A stretch of 64,000 nucleotides of DNA, from positions 124,001 to 188,000 of the forward strand of contig NTMA01000038.1 in NCBI GenBank assembly GCA_002917075.1, read 5' to 3'. The notes beneath the pieces were generated by a model that ran no database searches, had not been told where the DNA came from, and worked only from the letters and a program-made list of their open reading frames with translations. Positions 12,501-23,743 of this stretch are shown here, one piece after another (positions within the stretch are counted from its first letter, which is position 1; every line of letters begins with the position of its first letter). The position numbers were made by a program, and so were the translations under genes. The DNA is from Hawksworthiomyces lignivorus (taxonomy: Eukaryota; Ascomycota; Sordariomycetes; Ophiostomatales; Ophiostomataceae).

Positions 12501-14640
12501 CTATTGGCCCTTGTCATAAACGGAAATCTTCGCGCCAAAAAAAAATTAGGGATTCGTTCCATCTCCATTTCTTTTCTTTTCAAACCTCTGCGTCGACAAA
12601 TCCGCTCTAGCCTTTCACTGGAGGCCTAATCAACTGCCTGTCTTTCCCCGTATCTTCGACTTCAAAGAGACAGTGAGATCGGAGAACAGGTTCGCATGGC
12701 CTAAATGGTACACGGCCTAAAGTGCCATTGAAGGTGAAACTCTTTCTCGGCTTACTACTCTGGTCTCCAGCCTTCTTCGTTGTCGTCTGCTACATTTTCA
12801 CTTTGACTGTGGCTCGTTTATTGTTTTTGCCTCCGTTTTCATACTCTGGTTCAGCTGTCTGCCGTTCGGCACCTTTTTTTGTCCTCAGCCTTTCCTCCAC
12901 AACGTCCTAGTGTTGGTACCGACGCCGTGTTTTTCCTTCTTCACACCCTGGCCCCATTCTAGAGGACAATCCCGATTTTCTCTCCTTGCAACTTTCTTTC
13001 CAAGGAAAAGGATTTCAGCCTCCTCAGAGCACGACCTTCCTCTAAAAGAAGAGGAAGAGAGAAAACGCCCAGCTACCTAGCGGTGCAGTCTTGCACCCCT
13101 TCTAAATTAGGGCAACACCAAGATAATTCTATATCGTGCAAATAACACGAAGACATTCATATAACAGGTTAAGACGCCCGCCCCTCATCTTTGAAGAAAA
13201 GAACAGGATCCGTGAACGTCTGTTCCGTATTGAGGCAACTTAAACCCTAGGAAAAGAAGAGAACTCCTATCTGCAGCAGCATCTTATAAACTTTATTCAG
13301 TTTCGCGTCTACTTATTCTGTTCATATACTCCTCTTCTTTGAAAAGGTAGAAGAAAGAAAAGGACAGCGGCCGAATCAAGCTTTTCTTCGTGTTTCTTTT
13401 GTCTCATTCTGCTCGAATTCGTCAGGTTCTGTCACTTCTGTTCCAACCCGCAGGTCTGCATACAAATCGCAGCATTCATAGATCCTCGTGTGCAGCTTTC
13501 CTTCGTCACGCCCAAGAAGCAAGACCCAAACTCTAGCAGCATAAGGCATTCAAACTGTCATTCCGAACCGACGCCATAACTCGTATGAGGAATCTACAAC
13601 AGGCGAGGAAAAACGAGACAGTAACCTCTTCACACAGAGCGCCATCTGCCAGTTGTATTTTGCTAGGTAATCTTCCTTCTCCCCTATATTGTTCTTCCTT
13701 CTATTTTTTTCGCCATATCTACACCTCTCCTTTCGCTACGACTCTTGCCCAACAACAAAGGTTTCGAGGTATATTTCTATGCCTCTCCACTTCTTGTTCT
13801 CGCTATTTCTTCCAGTGGAATTGACGACGCTCACACTGAAAGCGACTGTTTACTACTTTGTCAAAATTTCATTTATCTATCAGGAAAAAAAAGCTACAAA
13901 AGGCGCATGTTGACCCTCTGCAAGCGTGGTCTATATTTTCATAACAGAGAAAGCAATCTTTTTTTTGGTCTGCGTTCCTTCTGAATACAATGACTCGAAA
14001 TCCGGCCTGAAATTGTCTAGAAAACTTCAACAAACTCGTCCACTTAATGGCCTAAGCTATTGGTTGAGGAGTATCATGGGAACTTCACAGACTGGCAGTC
14101 AGCCAACTCTTACGGTTATCTCGCTGTTCGCCTTCTATCAATGGCCTCTAAGACCCCGCCAGATCAAACCCAGGATATTGTTAAGCTCCTCATTGTAATA
14201 TTGGATCGCGATGCTTCGTCCACGCACCTCTTTCACCACTCTTCATCTCGTTCTCATCTCTCGCAGCGACAGATTATTGTGTTGTCAAAAATATTCTTGA
14301 GCGTTGTTTCTAACCGTTTTGTATAGGACATGTTGGGGTTGAAATAGGCCCGGTACATATAATTCTAGCGACACCATTGCAAACAGATTTTCGCAGAGAC
14401 CATTGTCGAGCGGCGCAAAATCTTTCTTCGAAGTGTTTCTATCATACGAAACAGAGGCATAATATCAAAGACATTAGCTGATTAAAAAGGCGAGAAGGTG
14501 CGGCTTCTTGTGCCCTTAAATCATAATCCATAGCCGTGGTCTTGTTTTCAGATTTATACATCTATACGATAATACCAACGACAATCAAAACGCCCAGTCG
14601 CAGCTAAGAGTCTTTAAATTACCAGCAGCTAGTGGAGCAG
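3590..14640. other. 11-kb region without recognisable genes
   Basis: No protein gene could be supported in this long, AT-richer stretch. Open frames are short, use few ATG starts and match no known family; the longest, 256 codons at 8911-9681, overlaps equally long frames on other phases and looks like chance. The region holds four copies of TACGGAGTA (4888, 5591, 8728, 9007) and a probable inverted-repeat element at 7593-8056. The last 2 kb (about 12600-14640) become pyrimidine-rich and probably form the promoter and leader of the FlbC-type gene. An in-frame TAA at 14605 precedes that gene's start. Confidence 0.6.
7593..8056. mobile_element. Probable non-autonomous inverted-repeat (MITE-like) element
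   Basis: The left arm (about 7593-7685) and the right arm (about 7995-8056) are imperfect inverted repeats. Both contain AAGGGAAATRCTRTTGAGCC followed by CTGAAAGTG and then CCNGTCCAARAG at matching spacing. In the left arm a segment of about 22 bp ending in ATTGAGCC is duplicated in tandem (7611-7640), which separates the outer and inner halves of the repeat. Total length is about 465 bp. A 50-codon frame with an ATG on the minus strand (ending at 7799) encodes a hydrophobic peptide, but no transposase is recognisable. The exact ends and target-site duplication could not be fixed. Confidence 0.55.
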
Positions 14641-16062
14641 ATGAGTGCGTCCATAAACCAGCAGGTCTCACTCGGAGGCCAGACATCGTTGGGCCAGTAC
14701 GATTCTTTTGCGAAGCCATTGCCACTTAGCCATTCTGCTCCTGGAAACTACGAGAAACGCCTCGCCCAACCCCGAGACCAGGCCTTACAATCGCATCATT
14801 GGAATCCGATCCGGTCAGTGTATACAGATTGTTCCGAATCCTATGGTATACGGAAGTCGCAGTCTCCGACAATCGACAGCAGCCTTTTGACACAGCAAGA
14901 TTCTTCAGCTTTGCATTCTACTATGGCCAGCAATAGTGGTGGAGTTGGCGGGAATGATGGATTGGGCAGATCATCCACTCAACAACGTCAACACCAACAG
15001 CAGCCTCGCCAGCACTCGCAAAGCCTTCAAGGATCTTCATCTCTTGGCTCTCTATTGACGCAGCATCATGGTGCAGCATCGCAACAACAAGGGGATATAT
15101 CAAGACAGGACAATAGCGGCAGCATAGATCCATCAAATCCTAATACAACATTTCTAAGCTATCGAAGTCAGCACCCTCAGGACATACCCAGTTTATCTAA
15201 TGATGGTGGTTACCCACCAAAGCTGGGTGCGGTACCTACGATTCCAAGCCAGTCCCCTTTTCAAGTCTTCCATCAGCAACCGCTTCATCACCAACAGCAT
15301 GCAGACCATCCACAACAACACACTCTTCCAAGCATGGCGCAAGCCCCCAGTGGCTTACGACCCATGCCACCGTCTTTGCCTTCACAAGCTGGACTGTCTG
15401 TTATGACGCCATCACTTGGAAGCTACCCGGCATCAAATCGAGGCTACGCCTATCACCACCAACCGCCTCAACAACCCTCTCAGGGACAAGTGGCAGGACC
15501 GGTTATTTCTAACATTGGCAACCCAAATGGCCAGTTAGCAATTGTCTCCACCGTCGGTTTACCTTACGGTAGTGGCGCTGATACCGGCCGCCGACCACTC
15601 CTCTACAGCCACAGCCATATGCACTCTCATCTCAATCCCAATCAGTTCAGCCACCATCTACCTGGAATCGGAGGAAAAGGTCCGCAATCGCCTCACGAGC
15701 GGCCTTTCAAGTGTGACCAGTGTCCGCAGTCATTCAACCGGAACCACGACCTCAAACGACACAAACGTATTCATCTAGCTGTCAAGCCATTTCCATGCAA
15801 TTACTGTGATAAGAGCTTTAGTCGGAAAGACGCTTTAAAAGTATACACCTTCTCCTAGCCCCAAAAATACTCTTGATTTTGATATTTGCCTAACTTATTC
15901 TTCTAGCGCCACCGTCTAGTTAAAGGCTGCGGCGAAAAAGGGACCAACCCTGACATAACGACACCGATGACATCGGCGTCAAGCATTCCACCAGGCGGCA
16001 GCGGAAGTGTGCTGAGCGACACAACCAGCGAGGGTGCGAACGATCCACATGGTCAACTTTGA
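14641..16062 (+). CDS. flbC: C2H2 zinc-finger transcription factor, FlbC-type (conidiation regulator)
   Basis: Two exons, 14641-15840 and 15907-16062, with a 66-bp intron; 451 aa. The first 350 residues are low-complexity, rich in Gln, Ser, His and Pro, as in an activation region. Two zinc fingers follow: a classical C2H2 finger (FKCDQC...HKRIH, about residues 358-380) and a second finger (FPCNYC...RHRLVKGC) whose last ligand is Cys, giving C2HC. The intron falls between DALK and RH inside the second finger; splicing restores DALKRHRLVKGCG. This finger pair resembles the FlbC family of filamentous ascomycetes as I recall it; in Aspergillus FlbC activates brlA and conidiation. A related C2H2 factor is the alternative. 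The start chosen is the first ATG after an in-frame TAA at 14605; an unseen upstream exon is possible. Confidence 0.75.
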
Positions 16063-17616
16063 GAGTACAGCTAATACGAGCGGCATTGGCTTGCAAATTT
16101 TGCGTAAGTGGATTAGGTGATATAAAAGAAAGAGAGGGCCTTTCGGCTTTGGTATGGAGGTCCATCTTCCACTAGCTCTACTCCTATGTTGGAGCTAATA
16201 TGGTTGAGATGCGTATTTTCTGCTTTCTTTCCTCTCTTTTGCGTACGGTTTCCTGGTTATTTATTTTCGGTTTTTATGAAAGGCAAAAGGATTCAAAAGA
16301 GCAGCATGGCATCTTCGGGGTTTCTTGGCACGCGCCTCTCTCTTATTTGCCCTTGCACAACGAGCGGCCGGGTGATTCATTTTGGGTTTGATTTTGTATT
16401 TACAACTGCACCGGGGGATATCTATAAGTTAGTGTCCGTGTTATAGAAACGAATTACATGGCGGTGTATTGTCAGATAGATTTTCGTTGATCGCTTCTTC
16501 TGTATTGGAAAGTAAGAAGCTAAGTCGCAGGATTGTAACACCATGATATGCAGTATCCTCTTGGAGAATGGGTTTAACAACATTTAGCTTGCCATCCTTT
16601 ATTACTCTGTCAGTTTTGAATCGTTTATGTTTATTCCTTGATGATCGTCGCGTAACCTATAAAATGCCAAAGAATGTCCATTTTCTTCCAAGGTCAGGTC
16701 TGTACCCATTTTTGGGGGACCAGTTCTGGATCGTCCTCCTGTACTTGCACACGCAGCCGAATACATATGCATACATAAAGCATCACTTGAGCTCAATAGC
16801 AGCTGCTCCGGCAAAAGGATCTTTGCCCGTCTCAATCCTAATAGTGTTTGGGTGATTTTGTCTTGCGGAATTTTAAAATTTCTTTCGGTCTACCATGACA
16901 AGAGACAGCCGCGTTTACTCATACAAGACAATGTATGCGGCGAATGATTGTTTCTTTCTTTCAATAGGAGCGACTAAACTCAATAGTTTGTATTATGCAG
17001 ACCACTCTGTTACTCTCGTAAATGTATTAGTTGCTCCATAGGTCAAATTCCATCAAACGTGTGCCCTTAACGGATCAGCAAAACACTCGAAAGAGGCGAC
17101 TACTCTTCCTCTTGGAATCATAACACAGGACACGACACATGACATAATTTGAAGAAATTCTTCATACATATGACGTACTAGTTCGACGTATTTTTCTTAG
17201 TATATGTTTGTGTTGAGGGCAAGAATAAAGGTTCTCTAGTGATGGTCCTCTAGTAGTAACTCTTTGGCTACGCATAGCGCTAATTTTGAAATAGAGTTCG
17301 AAACAATGCCCTTAATTCAATATTCTTTAATAACACGAATTTCCTTTTAAACCCCCCCCCCCCCCAAAAATAGTGTGCCAAATATGAAGACATATCAGAC
17401 AAAGGATGTAAGATACAGAACAACAAATGTAATAACAGGCCAATATAGGAAGTAAACATAATATATGTGGTCCGCTGTGATTAAATCCGGGAGTACATGC
17501 TAGAAATAAGCCACACAACCACCAACATGAGTGCCAAAAAAGGGGGGAGGGCGTGCCAAGCAAAATTATAAATAAGATCGGGAGACAGCTTGCAAACAAT
17601 AGGCGTCACCAAGTCC
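16063..17616. other. Convergent 3' intergenic region
   Basis: This lies between the convergent FlbC-type gene and the Gin4-like kinase and presumably holds both 3' UTRs. No gene is supported. It contains a run of 14 C residues at 17352-17365. Confidence 0.6.
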
Positions 17617-20600
17617 TCAAGAATTCAGTGTCTTAACCATCATCTTAGCTTTGCGCTTGTCGGAGACCAGGAGATGGCGCTCACGCAGTACGCCTTTAAT
17701 GGTGTCGGCAACTTTATGAAAACTGCTGGCTGACCCTTTCTCCTGTGTCATGCGAATTATGCTCAAATGATTACGCTTTCCATGCTCGATCACCGTGATA
17801 ATCTCGCAAGCGAAAGATACTTCACGAATTCCTAAATCTGGGTTGAATTAGCGTGTATACCCAGGAGAGAGAAAAAATAGTAAGGTATACTAACAGTTTG
17901 TAGAAGCTACACGAGCAAACACAATGTTTCGCTCCTTATCGACTTCAACATCTCGAATACCATAGCGTCTCCACTCACGCAAAAGTAGAACAATCTCTTG
18001 TCGAGCGCGGCGCTGGGACATGCCTAAACATAAATGACGTCTCGCCGGCTTAACACGAAACAGTCTTGATAACCAGTTCTGCTGTGGTTCGATTTTGCGT
18101 GGGCTTGCCTCTTCTTCTCCGTACCAGCTGTTATACGTCGGCCGGCGTTGCGATTTCATTGACTTTCTGCTATCAGTGCTGTCTTTCCGTGTCTGTTTTA
18201 CACGCTCCATAGAACTGCTTGTCTGGATACCATTACTATGGTCCTCATCGGAAACGGCTAGCTTGGTTTCGCTCTTTAGAGTCTTCCAGAAAGGAAATAA
18301 AATGCTCTTTCTCCTTGATAGCACTCGTGGAAGAATGCCAGAAGTCGGAACAGACACATTTTCATTCCGCGAGTCTTGAGACGGAGCTTGGTGGATCTTC
18401 TCAACCATCGAAGTGTTGCTTCTCGTGTCAAATTTGGATTGTCTCCTAAACCAAGACTTCCTTGAGGGAGGCTCTAGGGTCTGATCGCTGCTGCTAAGAG
18501 ACCCATTGATGATAATATCTTCCATCATGATTTCGGAATAGCTACTCAGGGCCTTGTAATCCCCAGATTGTTGTTCTTGAAATTGTCGTTCTTGCTCAAG
18601 AAGATGGCGTTGATGGCGAGGTTTAGACTCCGGTTGTTCCACATTCATGTTCGCTGCCCGACTAATATTTCTCGGAAGATTGAGAAGCTTCGGGGTTTCT
18701 ACCGATCTCTTGGATCGGGCACCCGTTGGAGACATAACGATGCGAATTGTTTTTTCATTCTGCGCGAGATGTTCGAGGCCTTGGTTTTCTTGGGGCTTTG
18801 GTGGCATATATTGCTTTGAGGGTGCAGATACTGTACGCGGCTTTTCTTTATCAGCTTGGGTCCAGCTTTCTGGACCTACCTCACGTATAGATGGTAATTG
18901 CCGAGCAGTACTTCTCCCTGTCTGTGAATAGATAGGCGCTGAAACAGCACGCCTCTCTGTAGCCACATGCTGTGCCGATTGTACATCTATGACGCGAATC
19001 TGGTGTTTGGCCTTTGACGAAGTCACAGTGCCAACATCAATTCTGGCCGAGTCTTGGCGAGCTGGTTTTACAGCGGAGGGGGTGTTACCCTTGAACTGAG
19101 TACGTTCTGTCTTAGACTGCATAATTTCCAGTTGAACAGAGTCAGACTGCGGCGGTGAAGGTGGTAATGGCCGCGAATCCCATGGATGAGATTCTGCTGA
19201 TTTCGTGGTCTGCGAGGATACTGCGGCCGGTGAAGATATTATCAGCTCTGGGGAATTGAGCTGGAGAGAAACAGAACTCCTGTCCTCCTCTCCTTCGGCG
19301 ATTCCCACAGCCAGAAGTGAGCTCATGAATGCCTCATCAAGATCCTTAGCGATTTTGCAGCTGAATTCTGTCAAGTCTTCGTTCCAGATTAACGTATTGT
19401 CACGAGATCTAATCTTATTGGCATCGTTCATGTTGTACGCAGATTCGTGCGTCGATGCTTTGCGAGCTCTCGAAAAATCGACACTGCGTTTGTGCCGTGG
19501 TGAAGGGCGAACGATCCCATGTTTACCACTGGTACTGTGAATGCTCCGTGTGCTCCTGATGGAGTTCATGGAGCTTCTTGAAGCTCGGAGATAGGCTGCC
19601 GATCCTAGTCGTTGTTGGGAATGTACCTTTTTCTTTGTCAACGCAGTGCTTGCCTTAGCTTTCATAGCCTCGGCTTGTACAATTGACCTCACTTCCGAGT
19701 CAACGTTAGGATTGTTACAGTGAATAGTGATTTTCGCGTGGCTTGCTCTCGTATCACTCGGGTGCATCACGGCAGACGACTTGTAAGGATCATAGCTATT
19801 TATGGTGCCACTTTCCGTGCCGACTTCAGCTTCGGTGATATTGGATATGACGGTAAAGCGGGAGACGCTCCGTTTGTGGCCGTTAGGTGTTGATTGGGAA
19901 AATTGTCGAGTTGACACTTTCTTGGAATAAATTCCTTGAGTAACATGATGATAATCACTCATAGAATGAGTTAGGGTTGGATTAAAGTTCTCTTGTTGCC
20001 GCTCACGATAGTTGTAGAGAAGCCAATAGAACACCTTTTGATCATTTGGCCTGGAAAACATGGAGGATTAGCGAGGCTCATCTGGTGTCAATTGCCAAAA
20101 GTGAGACTTTGAGGAGGGACTGACTCATTACTCGCGAGCCTCCCAGCTAAATCATCCTCTCGTAATGTGTGCCACATAGAATGAAGTTGCCGGAAAATCT
20201 GCGTGTCAATATGGGCAAGATCAAGAGGGCGTATTTGTGTGCCTCGACCGTCGTAGCCATGACTCTCAGTATCAACGTCGCCGAGTTCATCAAGGTATCC
20301 GTACTTCCAAACCAAAGGATGTTGCCACATCTGATTCATTGAAATACGAATTTCCGGTTCAATTTGCAGAATTCGGTGCACCAAATCTTTCGCCTCTGGG
20401 CTAAAGGACGCGGGCATTGTGTAAATACCTTTCTTTGCTTTGGCCAGCATGAGACTCATATCATCTTCGTCAAATGGAAGCCGGCCGGCAAGCATAACAA
20501 AAAGAATAACGCCCATGCTCCAGATGTCGGCCTTGTCACCTCGGTATGGCCTAGCCTTCAAAAGCTCCGGAGCTGCATAATGAGGGCTACCACATGAAGT

Positions 20601-21623
20601 CTGTAGGTGGTACCGGGGTCCTTGGTGTAAGGCTGCCATGCCGAAATCAGCAATTTTAATTTGCCCATTAGACTTAAGAAGGATATTCTCTGGCTTCAAA
20701 TCGCGGTGACAAATGTTGTACATATGGCAGTACTGAACGGCGCTCATCATCTGCCGGAAGACGAAAATAGAGGCATCTTCTGTCAAAGCACCGTTGCGAC
20801 TAACATAGGTGAATAGATCGCCGTTTTCGACGTATTCCAGAATAAGGTAGCTAACGTAAATAAGCACTTACCCACATACTAGATACGCCAACCTAGAACA
20901 AAGTTTAACTTACATCTCGTTGCGGTTTTCCCAAATATCGAACAACTTGACGATATTGGGGTGATCAATCAGCTTTAAAATAGCCACCTCTCTCTCGATT
21001 GCGAGCGGCATCCGACGAACGCCGTTAACATTCTCTGGCAAATTGCTGTCAACCTGGTCAAGCTGGGCAATGCTTCCAGACTGCGTCATACGAGCCGTCT
21101 TTTTCGCAATGATTTTCACAGCTACTGGTTGTTGCGTGACGCAGTGACGAGCTGCTCGTACACGTGCGGATGAACCTTTACCCAGTGTTTTTCCAAGTTG
21201 CCAGGGCCCAATGTGAGACTTTTTGTTGGGGAATCCATCACACGACGAGTACTGGGATAAATGTTTGGAGTTGACCGTATGCTGGGAATCCTTGGAAGCA
21301 ATGGAGTTACGTTTGGCTTCTTCAGACGGGTCCACAACGCTGGCATCCACTGCCTGACTCGTCACAGGCTGTTGGTGGTGATGGTGTTGGTGATGTCGGT
21401 GATTTTGACGCTCGTAGTGAGAACGACCAGTGGGGTCTTTACCGACAGCGACAGCTGAGAGCGAAGCTGATATTTCGATTGCTGCTGGAGAGTTGCCATT
21501 TTCGGTATATACGGGCGAATTCTTGTTCACTGGCACATGAAAAGAGTTTGGAGTATTTGCTCGCGACGTTGCGTCGCTGAAAGGAACGCGAGCGGCACGG
21601 TTGGAGCCGACAAACGATGCCAT
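17617..21623 (-). CDS. Gin4/Kcc4/Hsl1-like (Nim1-related) Ser/Thr kinase with KA1 tail
   Basis: Kinases of this group sit at the septin ring, couple septin organisation and cell shape to mitotic entry, and act on Wee1. Four exons on the minus strand: 21623-20914, 20850-20125, 20050-17895 and 17837-17617 (introns 63, 74 and 57 bp), joining to 1271 codons (1270 aa). The kinase domain spans about residues 138-417, with the Gly loop LGKGSSARV, Lys170 in VAVK, HRDLKPEN (Asp287), DFG (Asp305) and APE. A conserved stretch SNEPNDQKVFYWLL follows, restored across intron 2. About 700 residues of Ser-rich disordered sequence lead to a C-terminal KA1-like domain (about 1138-1258) that probably binds acidic lipids. 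The start at 21623 is the first ATG; the open frame upstream begins at a TTG. It is divergent from SMC5. Which of Gin4, Kcc4 or Hsl1 is the closest relative cannot be decided by eye. Confidence 0.92.
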
Positions 21624-21975
21624 GTCGGTTCCCGTGTCAGTGCCGCAGCGAGAGGTTATTGCATACTCTGACCTGTCCAAAACGACGTGAGGAAAGATGG
21701 AAAATGAAGATAAAAGTAAAAGAATAAAAGCCTAAGGTGAAGAGGGCTAATGGACTAAGTGAGAGTAATGGGCGAAAGCAACATGCGAGACGTTTGTGAT
21801 AACGCAAACAAATCCAACATCAACAAAAACATAATCTCTAAAATTATTTGAAGTCACAAGGGCGAAACAGACGGGTTTTGTTAATATCAAAAGGGAATTG
21901 TAAAGGGCGAAGAAAAAGAAAATTAACGAAGCAAAACAAGACTGAGGGAGATCGCGTTGGGGTTTGCATTGCAAC

Positions 21976-21981
21976 ACGCGT
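21976..21981. promoter_or_regulatory. MCB-like box (ACGCGT)
   Basis: A perfect ACGCGT palindrome 353 bp upstream of the Gin4-like ATG. MBF-type factors bind this word at G1/S genes in yeasts. Function here is inferred. Confidence 0.35.
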
Positions 21982-22710
21982 TGTCCTACTCTTTCCATGC
22001 TTTACAGCGGCCGTTGCCCGGGCGCCAGACGCCAACGATCCTGAAATTATTTCTGGAGGAAAGAAGTACTGTGGACGCTTCTTTCCAGATTTGACACTCG
22101 CACCTTCCCTAACAGCACATACCAATAGTAGATAGGAAGACCCCGAGAAGCATTAGCTAACGGGGCTACATAAAGCTCTGCAGAGCACTATTTGCAGGGA
22201 CTAATCGGAAGAATGCGGCCAAATAACTGCTGCTGCATGTATTTGAAGATATCCATATTTCTAGGGGGGAGGAGAGTTTGGAATGGAGCATCCTCGGCCA
22301 ACTTTGCTCTCCCATCCAGAAAATGAGAGGTAGCCCAAATTATAAGATGAGAAGGCCTAGTTTAGGCAATGGTGACAATGAAACAAACTACCGACTATGA
22401 CAAAAATCAAAGTGGAATAAGGAATACTAGGCGAAGAATATGGGCAACGTAGAGGAATGCCAACTAAACATGCTTCGGCATTCTCCCTGATTAGGGACAG
22501 TCATCCCGCGCTTTTCTCGTTTTCCAAAATGTCTGATCTGTACAGAGCTAGGGAGGGTCACGCTTTGGTATGCAAAGTAAAATAAGCTGTGGGCAACAGC
22601 AAGAATTCGATAAGATTTATAAAATTCAGGGTTGACTTGTATGCTTTATTTATTTGTCTCTTCGTGCTGAGATCGACCTAGTGCCACATATACCTATGTG
22701 TCTCAACCAA

Positions 22711-22716
22711 ACGCGT
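22711..22716. promoter_or_regulatory. MCB-like box (ACGCGT)
   Basis: A second isolated ACGCGT in the middle of the divergent promoter, about 1.0 kb from either gene. Functional role uncertain. Confidence 0.25.
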
Positions 22717-23157
22717 ACTGTCAGTGTTGCCAGCATGAGACACCGGGTAGACAAAATGTGTGAATTTTGGTTGTAAAGGCATAAACACAAAGGGAGACAA
22801 AAAATGGCGAACAAAAATTTTACATGGAGATCATATCTAGGTGATAATGGAAGATGAAGCTATAAGTGAATAAATACCTTTAGGTTGCCACCTTGACCAG
22901 CCGTAACTCAGATCGCAACGCAAGATCGCAACGGAGCAATGAGAAATGAATCTAGCTTGACTCGAAGTGCTTGACTTGAGCTATTCAAGTATACAGTAGC
23001 TTTGGACCTGTCCCTGAATGGATTTTCGTTCGAACTTCTTCGCGACTTTTTTTTTATAGCTTTTGTTCTTGACGCCTTTTTTTATTATGACGCTGATCCT
23101 TTATCAGTGGTCGGCATCAGCCACAGGTGACATTTCAACCTTTGTGCCAAGCTAAAC

Positions 23158-23512
23158 CGGGCGGCGACTACAGACACAGGGCGAAGTCTATAAATCCACA
23201 ATAGAACTGACTAATCCTAATTAGTATTTATTTCACAATGCAACAAATCTTTTACAAAACGAGTTGCTTCCCCTTAGGTGGAATATATATATTAAAAAAT
23301 TTGATGCACCAATATCCAGTATACTGGTATTATTTCAATGAAGTTTTTTTAAGTCATTTTCTTAACTTACAACGTGTAATAACTGGTGCTAAGAAAATTT
23401 ACTTATACAATATAAATCGTCGAAAGAATTGTTCGTTGTTTAGCACAATCCTAACTGGGATTAGTTCTATTGTGAATTTATAAATTCACCCTGTGTCTCT
23501 AGTCACCGCCCG
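23158..23512. mobile_element. MITE-like element with 55-60 bp terminal inverted repeats
   Basis: The left arm 23158-23217 starts CGGGCGGCGACTACAGACAC and the right arm 23458-23512, read on the minus strand, starts CGGGCGGTGACTAGAGACAC. The arms stay alignable for 55-60 bp, ending in ATAGAACT(GA)CTAATCC, with only a few mismatches and one or two small indels. The interior is about 240 bp and AT-rich, with no transposase; an 81-codon frame inside it matches nothing I know. TA lies just outside each arm (23153-23154 and 23514-23515), which would fit a Tc1/mariner-type TA target duplication, but the exact ends are uncertain. The element ends 231 bp before the SMC5 ATG. Confidence 0.75.
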
Positions 23513-23560
23513 TTAATTCGTCATCAAGTCATAAAGAGCAATTTTTCTGCACCTACAGCG

Positions 23561-23590
23561 ACGCGCTAAATTAAACGCGTGCAGACGCGT
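23561..23590. promoter_or_regulatory. Paired MCB boxes in the SMC5 proximal promoter
   Basis: Two perfect ACGCGT words (23575-23580 and 23585-23590) with a near copy, ACGCGC, at 23561-23566, all within 30 bp and about 155-180 bp upstream of the SMC5 ATG. Clustered MCBs at this distance are typical of MBF-controlled S-phase genes in yeasts. Direct binding is not shown. Confidence 0.6.
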
Positions 23591-23743
23591 GCCCCGCTCA
23601 AAGACGTCCAAAACGCAGTGGTTTTGGAGTCTTGTCTGTATTATCTTATCATCACGTCCAAGTCGGACAAAGCATTTATCTGCAACTTTGAAACGTACGC
23701 CATGGGCTACATATAATTTGGTGCCGTGTGAATCTAAGAAAAT

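Larger units (their letters stand above)
21624..23743. promoter_or_regulatory. Divergent promoter of the Gin4-like kinase and SMC5
   Basis: A 2.1-kb region between two divergent cell-cycle genes. It contains ACGCGT at 21976, 22711, 23575 and 23585 (about 0.5 expected by chance in this length) and a 355-bp inverted-repeat insertion at 23158-23512. No gene is supported inside it. Confidence 0.6.

Noticed and set aside
14641..16062. Assignment of the zinc-finger gene to CrzA (calcineurin-responsive factor)
   Set aside because: CrzA fingers have a different sequence and a third finger-like motif; the two-finger RPFKCDQCPQSFNRNHDLKRH type fits the FlbC group better.
23238..23483. 81-codon frame inside the MITE-like element
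   Set aside because: It is AT-driven, runs into the right inverted repeat and has no transposase motif.
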